In this document: piece after piece, positions 50,894 through 62,620 of the stretch | Layout of the letters: every line of letters starts with the position of its first letter | How positions within the stretch are numbered: position 1 is the stretch's first letter | DNA from: Dipteris shenzhenensis | Taxonomy: Eukaryota > Polypodiophyta > Polypodiopsida > Gleicheniales | Length of the DNA stretch: 64,000 bases | NCBI GenBank assembly: GCA_047967505.1 | Contig: CM106538.1 | Direction: 5' to 3' (one strand) | Notes under the pieces: model-generated | Told to the model about the DNA's origin: nothing | Seen by the model: the letters and a program-made list of their open reading frames with translations, nothing else | Databases searched by the model: none | Translations under genes and position numbers: made by a program

Positions 50894-52502
50894 TCTCAAG
50901 CCAGGCTTGATAAACAAATAGACCTATCAAAGCCAATACATATGGCTCCCACAGTACATCCCCCCTTGGCTTCATAACAGGACATGTTAGGAAGCCACAC
51001 ACCCAAAAAATAGGAAAACCAATACATCTTTTTAGGGGGACTATCCAAGGCAGAGTACCTTTAGATTAATGAAATCCAAACACTCAATACATATCATTTT
51101 AGGGGGACTACCCAGGGCAGAGGACCCCAAAATACATCAAGCTATAGTAATAAAAAAATAGATCTCTTATGATAAGAGATGTCCTCCAAGTAGCCATTGC
51201 ACATGTGCCCACATCGCTGCGAGACGATGATGATGTCGAAGAAGCGATAGGCAAGAATGCTCCAAAAGATGTGTCGGTGAAGTCCATGGGGTAGCTACAT
51301 GGAGCAATTACATGATGACTCTCAAAATGCAAGAAGGAGAGTCACCAATGTCGAAGTAGAAGCCTCAGGTACCACGACCAATCAGAAAGTCAATCAATGC
51401 GAAGTACCTCAGGCACTGATCGAATAAGCAATGTTGAAGAAGTCACTTGTTGATGTAGAGTGGTCTACATCAAGCTCGATGTAATACACTAATCAGAGAG
51501 ATAACTGGAGTGTGTCGGAGTAGTATCGGAGAACTCACATTTAGCTCGGGAAGTCTTCACCAAAGTTTGGAGTAGTCACGTGAAGGAGTCACCACAATGT
51601 AATGTCAAGAGCTCACATCAAGTGACTGGTAGAGAAGATAGAGGCAGCGTGGACAGCAGCTCCAAGAGAATGACGGGTAGAATGCGGGCACGAACTTGCG
51701 GGCAGCAGCTCCAAGAGAATGTCGGGCAGAAGGAGCAAATGGCGGGCTGGAGCTGAGGTCAACAATGAAGAGGATGGACAGCTCCACGTTGAGCTGGTTG
51801 CATCATGCTTGGGCTGTCAAATCATTGAGCTCCAGAACAAAATTTGCGCGCAAAAACAAATTTCGTCACTTCTTGCAAGCGTTGTAACTTTCCACTGAAA
51901 ACTCGGATTGCAATGATGTAAAAACGAAATTTGTACTACTCAAGGTCCTCTACAACTTTGCCACAAACACAAAGCCGTGGTTCTGCTTTTAGCTCCGGAT
52001 AGAAGCGTCACATCGTCCGCAGGTCACAGAAAGATGTAGCTGAAGAAAGGAGAAGAGAGGTGGCAGATCATGGCGTGGAGAAGAGAGCTCAAGGAAGGAG
52101 AGAAGAGGGCAGCCTTCCAAGGAGGAGGAGTTAGAGTAGCTTCATTGGCCTCCCTCACCTTAACCTCTTGGAAGGGAAAGGGAAAGAGAGAGCAGGGCTA
52201 GGAACATGGCTTTGATACCATATGAAGAGATCTAGTAACTAGCTAGGAACGGAATAGAAATGTGGAAAGCATAATGAAAAGCAAAATGGAAAGAAAAATG
52301 AAAGAACAAGTGCTAGGCAATGATAACCAAAATACTCACATGTAGATAGCTTGATGTTGACTGATATCAAAAGACTCAAGACAAGTACAACACTATATAG
52401 TGTGAACTTAGACTGTAGAAAGCCATAGTGTATATGGGATAACTCCCAATACAACACGTGGCATGTCTAGGACTCATAGACTATAAAACTCCCCCTAGAC
52501 AC
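50894..52502 (-). mobile_element. Small LTR element E1, 3' part lost
   Basis: Minus-strand member of a family whose full LTR (321 bp) runs TGTTGGAATATGAAGCC to GATCTCTTCA. Here the internal region (50894-52207), primer site (GGCTTTGATACCA on the plus strand, 52208-52220) and 5' LTR (52223-52502, missing its first ~45 bp) remain; the 3' LTR is gone. A 75-codon minus frame (51332-51108) has a counterpart in E3, but neither shows a known domain. It forms an inverted repeat with E3. Confidence 0.78.
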
Positions 52503-54632
52503 TGAAGAGACATGGTAGCTAGCTAGGAACGGAATGGAAATATGGAAAGCATAATGAAAGGCAAAATGAAAAGGAAGGAAAGTACAAGTGCAAGGCAATA
52601 ACCAAAATACTCACAATGTATTAATAGCTTGATGTTGACTGATATGAAAAGACTTAAGACAAGTAGGACTCACTAGACTATAAAACACCCCCTAGACACC
52701 TAGAACACTCATTTTTGACTCACTTTGGCTTCATATTCCAACACCCCCCCATGAAGGCAAGGCAAGAGACTACTGGAATGGAACCAAGAACAAAACATGA
52801 CAATGACGGTCTAAGGTGAGGAACTATTCGAATGGAACCAAGAACAGAACATGACAATGACGGTCATCAAACTGTGCACCCTATGTAACTCAGAGGCTAA
52901 AGTTTGAGCATGTTTAGAGGTTGATCCAAGCGGCCAGGCTTGATAATGAGACTTATCAAAGCCAATACATGGCTCCCACAATATATCCCCTTCTAAGCCT
53001 ATCAAAGCCAATATATGGCTCCCACAGTACATCCCCCCTTGGCTTCATAACAGGACATGTTAGGAAGCCACACACCAAAATAGGAAAACCAATACATCTT
53101 TTTAGGAGGACTATCCAAGGCAGAGGACCTTTAGACTCAATGACAACCAAACACTCAATACATATCATTTTAGGGGGAGTACCCAAGGCAGAGGATCCCA
53201 AAATACATCAAGTTGTAGGAATAATAAAAATAGATCTCTTAGGAGTAAGAGATGCCCTCAAAGTAGCCACTGCACATGTGTGCACATCCTTGCGAGTCGA
53301 TGACGATGTCGATGAAGCACTAGGCATGGATGCCCCAAAATATGTGTTGGTGATGTCCATGGGGTAGCTACATGGAGGAGCGGTCATGGCATGACTCTCA
53401 AGATAGAAGATGGAGAGTCACCTAAAAATTTATGTAGAGGCCGGAGGTGCCACAAGGAATAGTAGATTCACTCAATGTGCAAGTCTAGCACCATGGGCAA
53501 TCAGAGAAGTAATCGGAGAAGCCCGAAGTAACCGTACCTCACATCAAGATCATTTTTCTTTATCTTCTTGCTACAAATTAGTGTGGAGTCTACACACCGT
53601 TATAGAAGGCGGATGAGGTGTGCAATGTGGCAGCTCGAATGGCGAGAAGATAGAGCTTCGTGGGCAATAGGAGAAGCGTGAGCAGCAGGAGCAGCTGCGT
53701 GGGCAGCTAGAACCAGCGTGGGCAGCTAGATGGCGGGCAGAGAGGATAGCTACATGGGTAGCAAGAGAAGCTATATGGGCAGCTACAACTTAGCTTCATG
53801 GGCACTAACTAGAGCAGAAAAAGATGGAGGTGGAGATCAAGATAGTGACAGTAGGCTGGAAACTATCATCCCATAAACTCAAGAAGAAAATCCACGCGCA
53901 GGAATAATTTTTGTCACTTTTTCAGGAGCTATATCCTTTTATAGAAAACTCGGATTGTAATGATGTAAAAACAAAAATTGTAGTACTCAAGGTCCTCTAC
54001 AACTTTCCTGAAGACACAAAGTCGTGATTCTACTTCCAGATCCAAATAAAAGCGTCACATAGTCCGCAGGTCACAGAGAGAGCAACAGAAACAGCACCAC
54101 TCCAGTACGTCTTTGTAGCTAAAGGAAGGAGGAGAGCTCACCAAGGAAAAGGAAGAGAGGTGGCAGAAGCTCAAGTTGGAGAAGACAACGTTGGAAGAGA
54201 ATCCCAATGTTGATGAAGGCTTCAATGGAGAGGAGTAGGGAAGGGGAGCTCCTCCAAGAGAAGAGAGGGATGCTTCTCTTTCCGGCCACCCTCTACCTCA
54301 TGAAGAAGCAAGGAGGAAAGGAAGGGTTAGGAAGAAAGGCTCTGATACCATATGAAGAGACATGGTAGCTAGCTACGAATGGAATGGAAATATGGAAAGC
54401 ATAATGAAAGGCAAAATGGAAAGGAAGAAAAGTACAAGTACAAGGCAATAACCAAAATACTCACAATGTATTGATAGCTTGATGTTGATTGAGATGAAAA
54501 GACTCAAGACAAGTACAACACTATATGGTGTGACACTAGACTCTAGAAATCCATAGTGTATATGGGATAACTCCCAATATGACACGTGGAATGTCTAGGA
54601 CTCACTAGACTATAAAACATCCCCTAGACACC
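52503..54632 (-). mobile_element. Small LTR element E2
   Basis: Minus strand: 3' LTR 52503-52743 (with an internal deletion of about 80 bp), polypurine G-run next to it (ATGGGGGGG), internal region, primer site at 54338-54350 (GGCTCTGATACCA on the plus strand) and 5' LTR 54353-54632, again missing about 48 bp at its start. It is directly joined to E1 and E3. No Gag or Pol motif. The plus frame at 52921-53367 also occurs in E4 but is antisense to the element. Confidence 0.8.
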
Positions 54633-54633
54633 A

Positions 54634-56760
54634 TGTTGGAATATGAAGCCAAAGTGAGTCAAAAATGACTATTCTAGGTGTCTAGGGGGTGTTTTATAGT
54701 CTAGTGAGTCCTAGACATGCCACGTGTCATATTGGGAGATAACCCATATACACTATGGCTTTCTAGAGTCTAGTGTGACACTATATAGTGTTGTACTTGT
54801 CTCGAGTCTTTGGAGATCAGTCAACATCAAGCTATCTACATGTGAGTATTTTGGTTATCATTTCCTACCACTTGTTCTTTAATTTTCCTTTCCATTTTTC
54901 TTTTCATTATGCTTTCCACATTTCGATTCCATTCCTAGCTACTAGATCTCTTCATATGGTATCAGAGCCATGTTCCTAGCCCTGGTCGCTCTTTCCCTTT
55001 CCCTTCCAAGAGGTTGAGGTGAGGGAGGCCCCCAATGAAGCTACTCTAACTCCTCATCCTTGGAAGGCTGCCCTCTTCTCTCCTTCCTTGAGCTCTCTTC
55101 TCCACGCCATGATCTGCCACCTCTCTTCTCCTTCCTTCAGCTACGTCTTTCTATGACCTGCGGACGATGTTCTGCTTATATCCGGAGCTAGAAGCAGAAT
55201 CACAGCTTTCTATCTTCAGCAAAGTTGTAAAGGACCTTAAGTACTACAAATTTTGTCTTTACATCATTGCAATCCGAGTTCTCTGTGAAAAGTTACAGTG
55301 CTTGCAAGAAGTGACGAAATTTGTTTCTACGCGCAAATTTTGTTCTGGAGCTCAATGATTTGACAGCCCAAGCATGATGCAACCAGCTCAACGTGGAGCT
55401 GTCCATCCTCTTCATCGTTGACCTCAGCTCCAGCCCGCCATTTGCTCCTTCTGCCCGACATTCTCTTGGAGCTGCTGCCCACAAGTTCGTGCCCGCATTC
55501 TACCCGTCATCCTCTTGGAGCTGCTGTCCACGCTGCCTCTATCTTCTCTGCCCGTTACTTGATGTGAGCTCTTGACATTACATTGTGGTGACTCCTTCAC
55601 GTGACTACTCCAAACTTTGGTGAAGACTGCTCGAGCTAAATGTGAGTTCTCCGATACTACTCCGACACACTCCAGTGATCTCTCTGATTAGTGTATTACA
55701 TCGAGCTTGATGTAGACCACTCTACATCAACATTGCTTATTCGATCGGTGCCTGAGGTACTTTGGATTTTGACAGTCATCATGTAATTGCTCCATGCAGC
55801 TACCCATGGACTTCACCGACTCATATTCTAGGGGCATTTCTGCCTAGCGCTTCATTGACATCGTCATCGACTCGCAGGGATGTGCACACATGTGCATTAG
55901 CTACTTGGAGAACATCTCTATCACAAAGAGATATTTTTATTTATTACTACACGCTTGATGTATTTTGGGGTCCTCTGCCCTAGGTAGTCCCCCTAAAATG
56001 ATATGTATTGAGTGTTTGGTTTTCATTGAGTCTAAAGGTCCTCTGCCTTGGATAGTCCTCCTAAAAAGTATTGGTTTTCCTATTTTTTTGGTGTGTGGCT
56101 TCCTAACATGTCCTGTTATGAAGCCAAGGGGGGATGTACTGTGGGAGCCATATGTATTGGCTTTGATAGGTCTATTTGTTTATCAGGCCTGGCTTGAGAG
56201 TTCCAGGATATTGATGCATTGGTCTCCTAGGCCTCTGAGTTGGTCATGCATCCATGCATGATGAGCCTCTGAGCCATGCTAGATGAGATTTCTATGTTAT
56301 GCTCACTAGCCTCTGAGCCATGCTCACTTGCCTCTGAGATTGTGTGGGAACCATGTCTAGTTCTAGACCGGCATGCACAATTCTGATGACCGTCGTTGCC
56401 ATGTTCTATTCTTGGTTACATTCCAGTAGTCTCTCACCTTGCCTTCATGGGGGGGTGTTGGAATATGAAACCAAAGTGAGTCAAAAATGAGTGTACTAGG
56501 TGTCTAGGGGATGTTTTATAGTCCAGTGAGTCCTGAACATGCCACGTGTCATATTGGGAGTTATCCCATATGCACTATGGCTTTCTAGAGTCTAGTGTCA
56601 CACTATATAGTGTTGTACTTGTCTTGAGTCTTTGGAGATCAGTCAACATCAAGCTATCTACATGTGAGTATTTTGGTTATCATTGCCTAGCACTTGTTCT
56701 TTCAGTTTCCTTTCCATTTTCCTTTTCATTATGCTTTCCACATTTTCATTCTGTTCCTTA
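54634..56760 (+). mobile_element. Small LTR element E3
   Basis: Plus strand: 5' LTR 54634-54954 (321 bp, TGTTGGAATATG to CTCTTCA), primer site TGGTATCAGAGCC at 54957-54969, internal region of about 1.5 kb, polypurine G-run (56447-56455) and 3' LTR from 56456, missing its last ~24 bp where it meets E4. Internal frames (55393-55575, 55762-55983) match E1 in reverse, with no recognisable domain. It is the cleanest copy for defining the family. Confidence 0.82.
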
Positions 56761-57843
56761 TGAAGAAACATGGTAGCTAGCTAGGAACGGAATGGAAATA
56801 TGGAAAGCATAATGAAAGGCAAAATGGAAAGGAAGGAAAGTACAAGTGCAAGGCAATAACCAAAATACTCACAATGTATTGATAGCTTGATGTTGACTGA
56901 TATGTAAAAGACTCAAGACAAGTACAACACTATATAGTGTGACACTAGACTCTAGAAATCCATAGTGTATATGGGATAACTCCCAATATGACACGTGGCA
57001 TGTCTAGGACTCACTAGACTATAAAACACCCCCTAGACACCTAGAACACTCATTTTTGACTCACTTTGGCTTCATATTCCAACACCCCCCCATGAAGGCA
57101 AGGTGAGAGACTACTGGAATGGAACCAAGAATAGAACATGACAATGACGGTCTAAGGTGAGGGGCTATTGGAATAGAACTAAGAACAGAACATGACAATG
57201 ACGGTCATCAAACTGTGCATCCTATGTAACTCAGAGGCTAAAGTTTGAGTGTGTTCAAAGGTTGATTCAAGCACTCTCATGGCTTGAGACTCAACATGCT
57301 CAGAGGCTCATGTTATAGCATGACTACATAACCAGCTCATAGGTCTAGGAATACACCAACTTTCTGGAACTCTCAGCCAGGCCGTATAACGAGACCTATC
57401 AAAGCCAATACATGGCTCCCACAATATATCCCCCTCTAAACCTATCAAAGCCAATACATGGCTCCCACAGTACATCGCCCCTTGGCTTCATAACAGGACA
57501 TGTTAGGAAGCCACACACCAAAATAGGAAAACCAATACATCTTTTTAGGAGGACTATCCAAGGCAGAGGACCTTTAGACTCAATGACAACCAAACACTCA
57601 ATACATATCATTTTAGGGGGACTACCCAGGGCAGAGGATCCCAAAATACATCAAGCTGTAGGAATAATAAAAATAGATCTCTTAGGAGTAAGAGATGTCC
57701 TCCAAGTATCCACTGCACATGTGTGCACATCCCTGCGAGTCGATGACGATGTCGATGAAGCACTAGGCATGGATGCCCCAAAATATGTGTTGGTGATGTC
57801 CATGGGGTAGCTACATGGAGGAGCGGTCATGGCATGACTCTCA
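56761..57843 (-). mobile_element. Small LTR element E4, 3' part
   Basis: Minus strand: complete 3' LTR 56761-57084 (324 bp), polypurine G-run and about 760 bp of internal region nearly identical to E2 (52744-53400). It breaks off at about 57843. Confidence 0.8.
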
Positions 57844-58025
57844 AGCCATATGTACTGTGGTAGCCATATGTATTGGCTTTGATAGGTCTATTTGTTTATC
57901 AGTCCTGGCTTGAGAGTTCCAAGATGTTGGTGCATTGGTCTCCTTCCTTGAGTTCTCTTCTCCACGCCATGATCTGCCACCTCTCTTCTCCTTCCTTCAG
58001 CTACATCCTTCTATGACCTGCGGAC
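57844..58025 (+). mobile_element. Chimeric scraps of the E family
   Basis: Two short plus-strand pieces: 57844-57950 matches E3 near 56140-56230, and 57951-58025 matches E3 near 55075-55165. Their order is reversed relative to E3, so they were joined by rearrangement. Confidence 0.65.
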
Positions 58026-58351
58026 GCGGTGACACTTCTATACAGAGCTAATGGCCAGTATCTGGGTAGATACTATACTCACTTTGATGGCCATTTGGGT
58101 GAACATACAGGGAACCTCCAAGACTACTATTGTTAGGAGGGTTGCTTTTCTCAGAGTCTGGAAGGATTGTCCTTTCTTCTCTGACTGTCCTTCAAGGATG
58201 AGGTGGCATTTTCAGCCGCCACCTGGTATTTTTGTTTGCTCATTCTGAGCTGTTTTTTCTCATGCTTGACATGATGTACTCCCACACTTAAGCTTGTTCT
58301 GCAGTTTTTATTCATGCTTAATGAAGTAGTTTTCTTGGGGAAAAAAAAAAA
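58026..58351 (+). mobile_element. LINE 3'-end fragment with poly(A)
   Basis: LINE C-terminal coding sequence (MASIWVDTILTLMAIWVNIQ, then WKDCPFFSDCPSRMRWHFQP), 3' UTR (CATGATGTACTCCC, GCTTAATGAAGTAG) and 11 A residues (58341-58351). It ends exactly where the ORF1 zinc-knuckle sequence of LINE h begins. No target duplication is evident. Confidence 0.82.
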
Positions 58352-58856
58352 GTGTAGGATCTGCAGGACCCCTGGCCACTTTGCCAGAGATTGCCCAAGA
58401 AAGAGAAAAAATAAAAGGCCTAAAAGGTCCATGGGTATAGCACCTCATTGCACCACCTTAGCTGACCTACTTCATGATCTACCGCACATCCTACCACTTC
58501 TCGCCCTACTAGACCTTCCACCTCTCGCCTAGGACCGTCAGCTATAGCCTTTCATTCTGGACCTTCATTTACAGCGTGAATGGGACCTTCAGCACATCCA
58601 GTTCCATCTCAAGAGGCTACTTATGGCGCGACGGACCCTTCCTTACAGGCAGGAGATATTCTTGTCCTAGTTCCTCGTGCTGATGAGGTTGCTCCTGTCC
58701 CTTCAGATGTTCATGTGAAGGAGCTTTCTCCTATGGAGCAAGCCATTGCTGAAACCCTTGCCTTACTCCAGGCCAATGCTACTTTTTTGGCCAAGCTCCA
58801 TCAATAGCAACAACTCTCTTTCTCTTGCTCCTACTTCTTCACCTCTTAACAGAGGC

Positions 58857-58861
58857 AAGCG
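58857..58861. repeat. Left target duplication of the TRIM-like element
   Basis: AAGCG, repeated at 59775-59779. Confidence 0.92.
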
Positions 58862-59774
58862 TGTTGGTGCACGCAGAAGCTAACGCGTGTCACCTGGATA
58901 CACGCCGGGTGCGGGGTCCCCAAGCCCACCCCATAGCCACGTGTGAAAGCTCCACAAACCCCCAAAAAGGTCCCGAGAGGGGATTTCTATGGAGGGCTCA
59001 AGGGCTCATTATATTCAAGGTCCTCCAGGGGCCACAAGTGCTTATGGGATGGCATGCTCCTCTTGTACACGTGTCAACAACGCGGGGCTCCCCCCCCCTT
59101 TTATTTTTTTTTTGTATTTTTCCACACATGCATGAGGGTGAAGGCCATTACCTCCAACACCCCCCCATGGACGAACCCTGAAGCATTAAATCCAAGCACT
59201 GACCAAATCAAGACCAGCACTACAACAGAACTGCGTGGACAAACCACACGGGGTCAACAGATCCAAGTTGCCCAAAGTGCCTCAAAGACCACGCAGTCAA
59301 CAACCGCACTCAAGATCATCGCAAATCACGGCACTCTGCGATGAGTCGCACTTAACACCCACTCGTGTAGATCACGACACCTCTACACAAGTGCATACAG
59401 TCCACAGATCCAGAGAAATGGCATGATGCCACATGTCACTTGCATAGCCGCCATCGCCCGAACTGGCTCTGATACCAAATGTTGGTGCACGCAGAAGCTG
59501 ACACATGTCACCTGGATACACGCCGGGTGCGGGGTCCCCAAGCTCGCCCCATAGCCACGTGTGAAAGCTCCACAGCCCCCCAAAAAGGTCCCGGGAGGGG
59601 ATTTCTGTGGAGGGCTCAAGGGCTCATATTCAAGGTCCTCCAAGGGCCACAAGTGCTTATGGGATGGCATGCTCCTCTTGTAGACGTGTCAACAACGCAG
59701 GGCTCCCCCCCCCCTTTTCTTTTTTTTTGTATTTTTCCACAAATGCATGAGGGTGAAGGCCATTACCTCCAACA
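58862..59774 (-). mobile_element. TRIM-like LTR element
   Basis: A 913-bp element: LTRs 58862-59159 (298 bp) and 59480-59774 (295 bp), edges TGTTGG and CCAACA, perfect AAGCG duplication. On the minus strand the primer site TGGTATCAGAGCC (59477-59465) follows the 5' LTR and the G-run ATGGGGGGG precedes the 3' LTR. The ~305-bp interior is non-coding. The two LTRs are closely similar. Size and structure fit terminal-repeat retrotransposons in miniature. Confidence 0.93.
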
Positions 59775-60082
59775 AAGCGGATTATCGCTTCTACTCCTTC
59801 ATCCACAGGGATACTCCGCACATTGCGCCAGGAGCATCATTCAGAAATTCTTTTACAGTTCCGGCAGACATGGCAAAGTTTGATTTAGAGGAGTTTATAC
59901 CCTCTACCCTTGGGGAGCGTCTTATTCAGATCGCCATGGATAGAGCTTGCCCTTCTGCAGGTGTGGGAGTGCTTTTCCCAGTTGACTTTGCTCCTCTTCA
60001 TAAAAGGAATTTCTCCCAGGAGGGGGATATCTCCGCTACCAGGTCGGGTAGGGTTTTTTAATGTGGCCTCTTCCTCTCGCCG

Positions 60083-60702
60083 ATAAGGATTGTTAGTTGT
60101 TGGAATGTTCAGGGCCTTAGAGGTGTACCTCACTGTCGCCGTAGGCAGCTGATTCGTAACCAACTTCATCCAAGTGTTACTGGGGACTCCATTCATATTC
60201 TCATGATTCAAGAACACAAATTGGATGTCATGGATTGTGCCAAGTTAGGTAAGCTTCTCTCAGGGCGCATACTTTTTGGTCACCCACCTTGGGCACCAGG
60301 GGAGGTACTTGCATTTTTGTTTCTTCTTCGGTGCTACCCTTGGTGGTTGGACATGGGATCATAGTTTCCTCTAGAGCTCAATGGATCATTCTTTTTGATT
60401 AGTGGACATAAGGTTGGTTTCTTAAAACTTTATGCCCCCTATTCAAGAGAGGACCCTGTCCTTCTATGGAAGGAGCTGCTTTCTTGGTCATGCATTGCAA
60501 AGTCTTGGATCATTGGGGGTGATTTCAACATGGTTGAAATGCCCACAGACAAAAGAGGAGGTATGGAAGGTGTTATCCATTCCCTATACAGAGCAGCCTG
60601 GAATGCCTTCCTTTTTTGGTAGAGTGGTAGAGATGCATGGCATGATGATGCTTCCCACACTCAACCACAATCACTCCTGTTTTCTTGGTCGAATAGGAGT
60701 GT
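60083..60702 (+). pseudogene. LINE h ORF2, endonuclease fragment
   Basis: The frame opens at ATA 60083 (former ATG): RIVSCWNVQGLRGVPHCRRR, IHILMIQEHKLDVMDCAKLG. After shifts it continues with VGFLKLYAPYSREDPVLLWK, SWIIGGDFNMVEMPTDKRGG (catalytic D-x-N at about 60520) and AAWNAFLFW, then a stop. It ends at SWSNR (60702). It lacks the rest of ORF2. Confidence 0.83.
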
Positions 60703-61523
60703 AATGACCAGGCTTCCTGCAATAATTGCATTTGCCTTTCTTTACCTTTGCACCTTTATCTGCATTCCCTGCATTTGTATTTGCATTGCCCTCCTTCTTG
60801 GGCTAATAAACACGGCTGATATTTTCTGAAATTTACCCTTTCCATGAGTGGCAAGTGCTTGCTCACTCGAACGGGCTGAATTGGAAGTCAGCATTTCTTA
60901 CCGTAAGAGCAAGCCAACTAACTCCTCCAAACTGATTGGAGAAGCCCTAAGCATAATAGTCAAGGAAGTAACAAACGTATCATATGAGGGTGCCAAACTA
61001 TTGAGGCTGATAGAGACCAATTTTTTTTCTTCTATATCCTCATCAATAGTTGTGAGCTCATTCCGAATGGCAGTAATCTTTCCAAAATGAGCTGAAATAT
61101 TTTGACCTTCCTGCATGGATAAGTTATTGAGATTATTATTTAAAGCAATGCTTCTTGCTTCATTCTTCACATTCCACATACTTTTCACTCTATCCCAAGC
61201 TGCCTTTGAAGTCTTTCAAGACTTGATAGTGGACTTAATGTGTCTCTTCACAGACAATGCAATCAAAGACAACGCTTGGGCATCCCTAGGATCAAACCTC
61301 TTCTGATCCTCCATGGTGTGGTAGTAGTTGCTTGAGTGATAGTACCAGAAGTGGATGATACACTCGTGCTAGATCCAACAGGTCTAGCCTCATCACCATT
61401 CACAATGTCCTAGAAGCCCTTTCTAGCCAAGATATTCTTGAGTGTAAATGACCACAAAGCATAGTTGGGTCCATCCAACTTCTCTGCTTTAGTTATGGTA
61501 CCAAAATTCTTATTGAGAGACAT
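60703..61523 (-). pseudogene. copia Gag fragment
   Basis: Starts at ATG 61523: MSLNKNFGTITKAEKLDGPN, then YALWSFTLKNILARKGF and a TAG in place of Trp. After a frameshift near 61320 the second frame gives KRFDPRDAQALSLIALSVKR, AAWDRVKSMWNVKNEARSIA, MQEGQNISAHFGKITAIRNE and LNSLAPSYDTFVTSLTIMLR, the UBN2-like Gag region. A partial zinc knuckle CNYCRKPGHY is cut by the junction at 60703. It is a typical plant copia Gag by layout and non-functional. Confidence 0.85.
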
Positions 61524-62048
61524 GACTTCAAGCTCAAGATTAAAGGCAAGTGTACTTGCAAAGGGAAAAGACAACAAAAGGACAATTGAAAGACTAGTAA
61601 CTGCTATGCAATCACTGCAATGGCATTCAATGAGATAGTGGCTGCTCTGAAATAGTTGTAAATATGTCCCGAAAATTCTGCTCAAACCTCAATCCCTCCA
61701 GGATACAATATGCAATCAAGCACTATATTTCTGCCCCAAAAAAGTTATCCTCAACCATAGCCAAACACTGGCTCAAATGCAATGTGCTTCTGCCCCAAAA
61801 AATCAGCCTGTATCTCAGCCAAACAATGGCTCACAATGCAATAACAAACTCTTGCTCTCAATAGGCATCCAAAAGTGCATCAACTTAAAACCAACACTTG
61901 GCTTCAAATATGCACAACACCTGAGCAATGATTTGCACTCAATGTGTAGCCAAGAAACTGTCCCAAATGCACTGATACCTATGCAATGCAATCTGCAAGA
62001 CACATGCGCAATGCTATCTGCAAGAACCAACTAGGAGAGGTTGAAAAT
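61524..62048 (-). other. Leader of the minus-strand copia fragment (part 1)
   Basis: Untranslated sequence between gag and the LINE i insertion. It holds several CAATG-rich near-repeats (CCAAACANTGGCTCA at about 61760 and 61820). Confidence 0.5.
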
Positions 62049-62057
62049 GAACTGAAG
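62049..62057. repeat. Left target duplication of LINE i
   Basis: GAACTGAAG, repeated at 62612-62620. Confidence 0.85.
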
Positions 62058-62611
62058 TGGTTGACAGGACATCTCAGAGGGAGTGCAGGGAGGATCTTGC
62101 AGATTGAGGCAGCCCTTCCAGAGGCTTGGATAGACACAGATGATATGCCACTCACTTCCTCCTCTTGGGCAGGTACTTTCTCGAGATGCCTCTGTGGATA
62201 CTTCTTGGGAGATTCTAGTGAGCATAGCAGCCTGGCATATCTGGAGAGCCAGATGCATAGAGGCTATGGAGGGTACTCAGGTTCATCCCTCGCACACATT
62301 GGCTAGTATCTGGACAGACATCGTACACACTCTGATGACCGTATGGACGGGTATGCAGGGGGACTCCCGTGCAGCCTCAGCTAGGAGGGCTTCTTTCTTC
62401 AGGGAATGGAAGGATTCTCCTTTCTTCTCTGAATCTACTACAGGGTTGAGATGGCACTTTCAGCCTCAGCCTTGGCTTCTTTCCACCTCACTCTAAGGGG
62501 TTTTTAAATTTATCCTCATGATTTCATGATGTATTCCGCTTTGAGCTTGCTCTCGCAGGTTTTTGTTCTTACTTAATAGAAGTCTTTTTCATGGAAAAAA
62601 AAAAAAAAAAA
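62058..62611 (+). mobile_element. LINE i, short insertion with internal deletion
   Basis: A 554-bp LINE insertion with a 9-bp target duplication and a 17-A tail. It starts at LTGHLRGSAGRILQIEAALP, reaches SSSWAGTFSR, then jumps about 750 bp of family sequence to HASVDTSWEILVSIAAWHIW and runs to the normal 3' UTR (ACTTAATAGAAGTC). Its C-terminal frame (to 62496) is open, suggesting a fairly recent insertion. Confidence 0.9.
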
Positions 62612-62620
62612 GAACTGAAG

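Larger units (their letters stand above)
58353..60086 (+). pseudogene. LINE h ORF1, C-terminal half
   Basis: Starts at the knuckle CRICRTPGHFARDCPRKRKN, followed by a basic stretch and Pro-rich linker in shifting frames (58580-58807: ELSPMEQAIAETLALLQANA). The TRIM-like element splits the sequence after NRGKR. Removing it and one AAGCG copy joins the text (RGKRIIASTPSSTGILRT). After a shift it continues with SFRNSFTVPADMAKFDLEEF and FPVDFAPLHKRNFSQEGDIS to SSSRR. The end differs from other copies: ATGA has become ATAA (60083-60086), so the ORF2 start is lost and the ORF1 stop is TAA. Confidence 0.82.
58352..60702 (+). mobile_element. LINE h, ORF1 knuckle to endonuclease
   Basis: LINE sequence beginning at the ORF1 zinc knuckle and ending in the endonuclease at about 60702 (SWSNR), where a minus-strand copia fragment starts. 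It is interrupted by the TRIM-like element 58862-59774. The LINE reverse transcriptase at 63366-64000 may be its continuation, but about 330 codons between them are missing. Confidence 0.8.

Noticed and set aside
52921-53367. 148-codon frame conserved at 57412-57810
   Set aside because: It is antisense to elements E2 and E4 and conserved only because the elements are near identical; no domain and no codon evidence.
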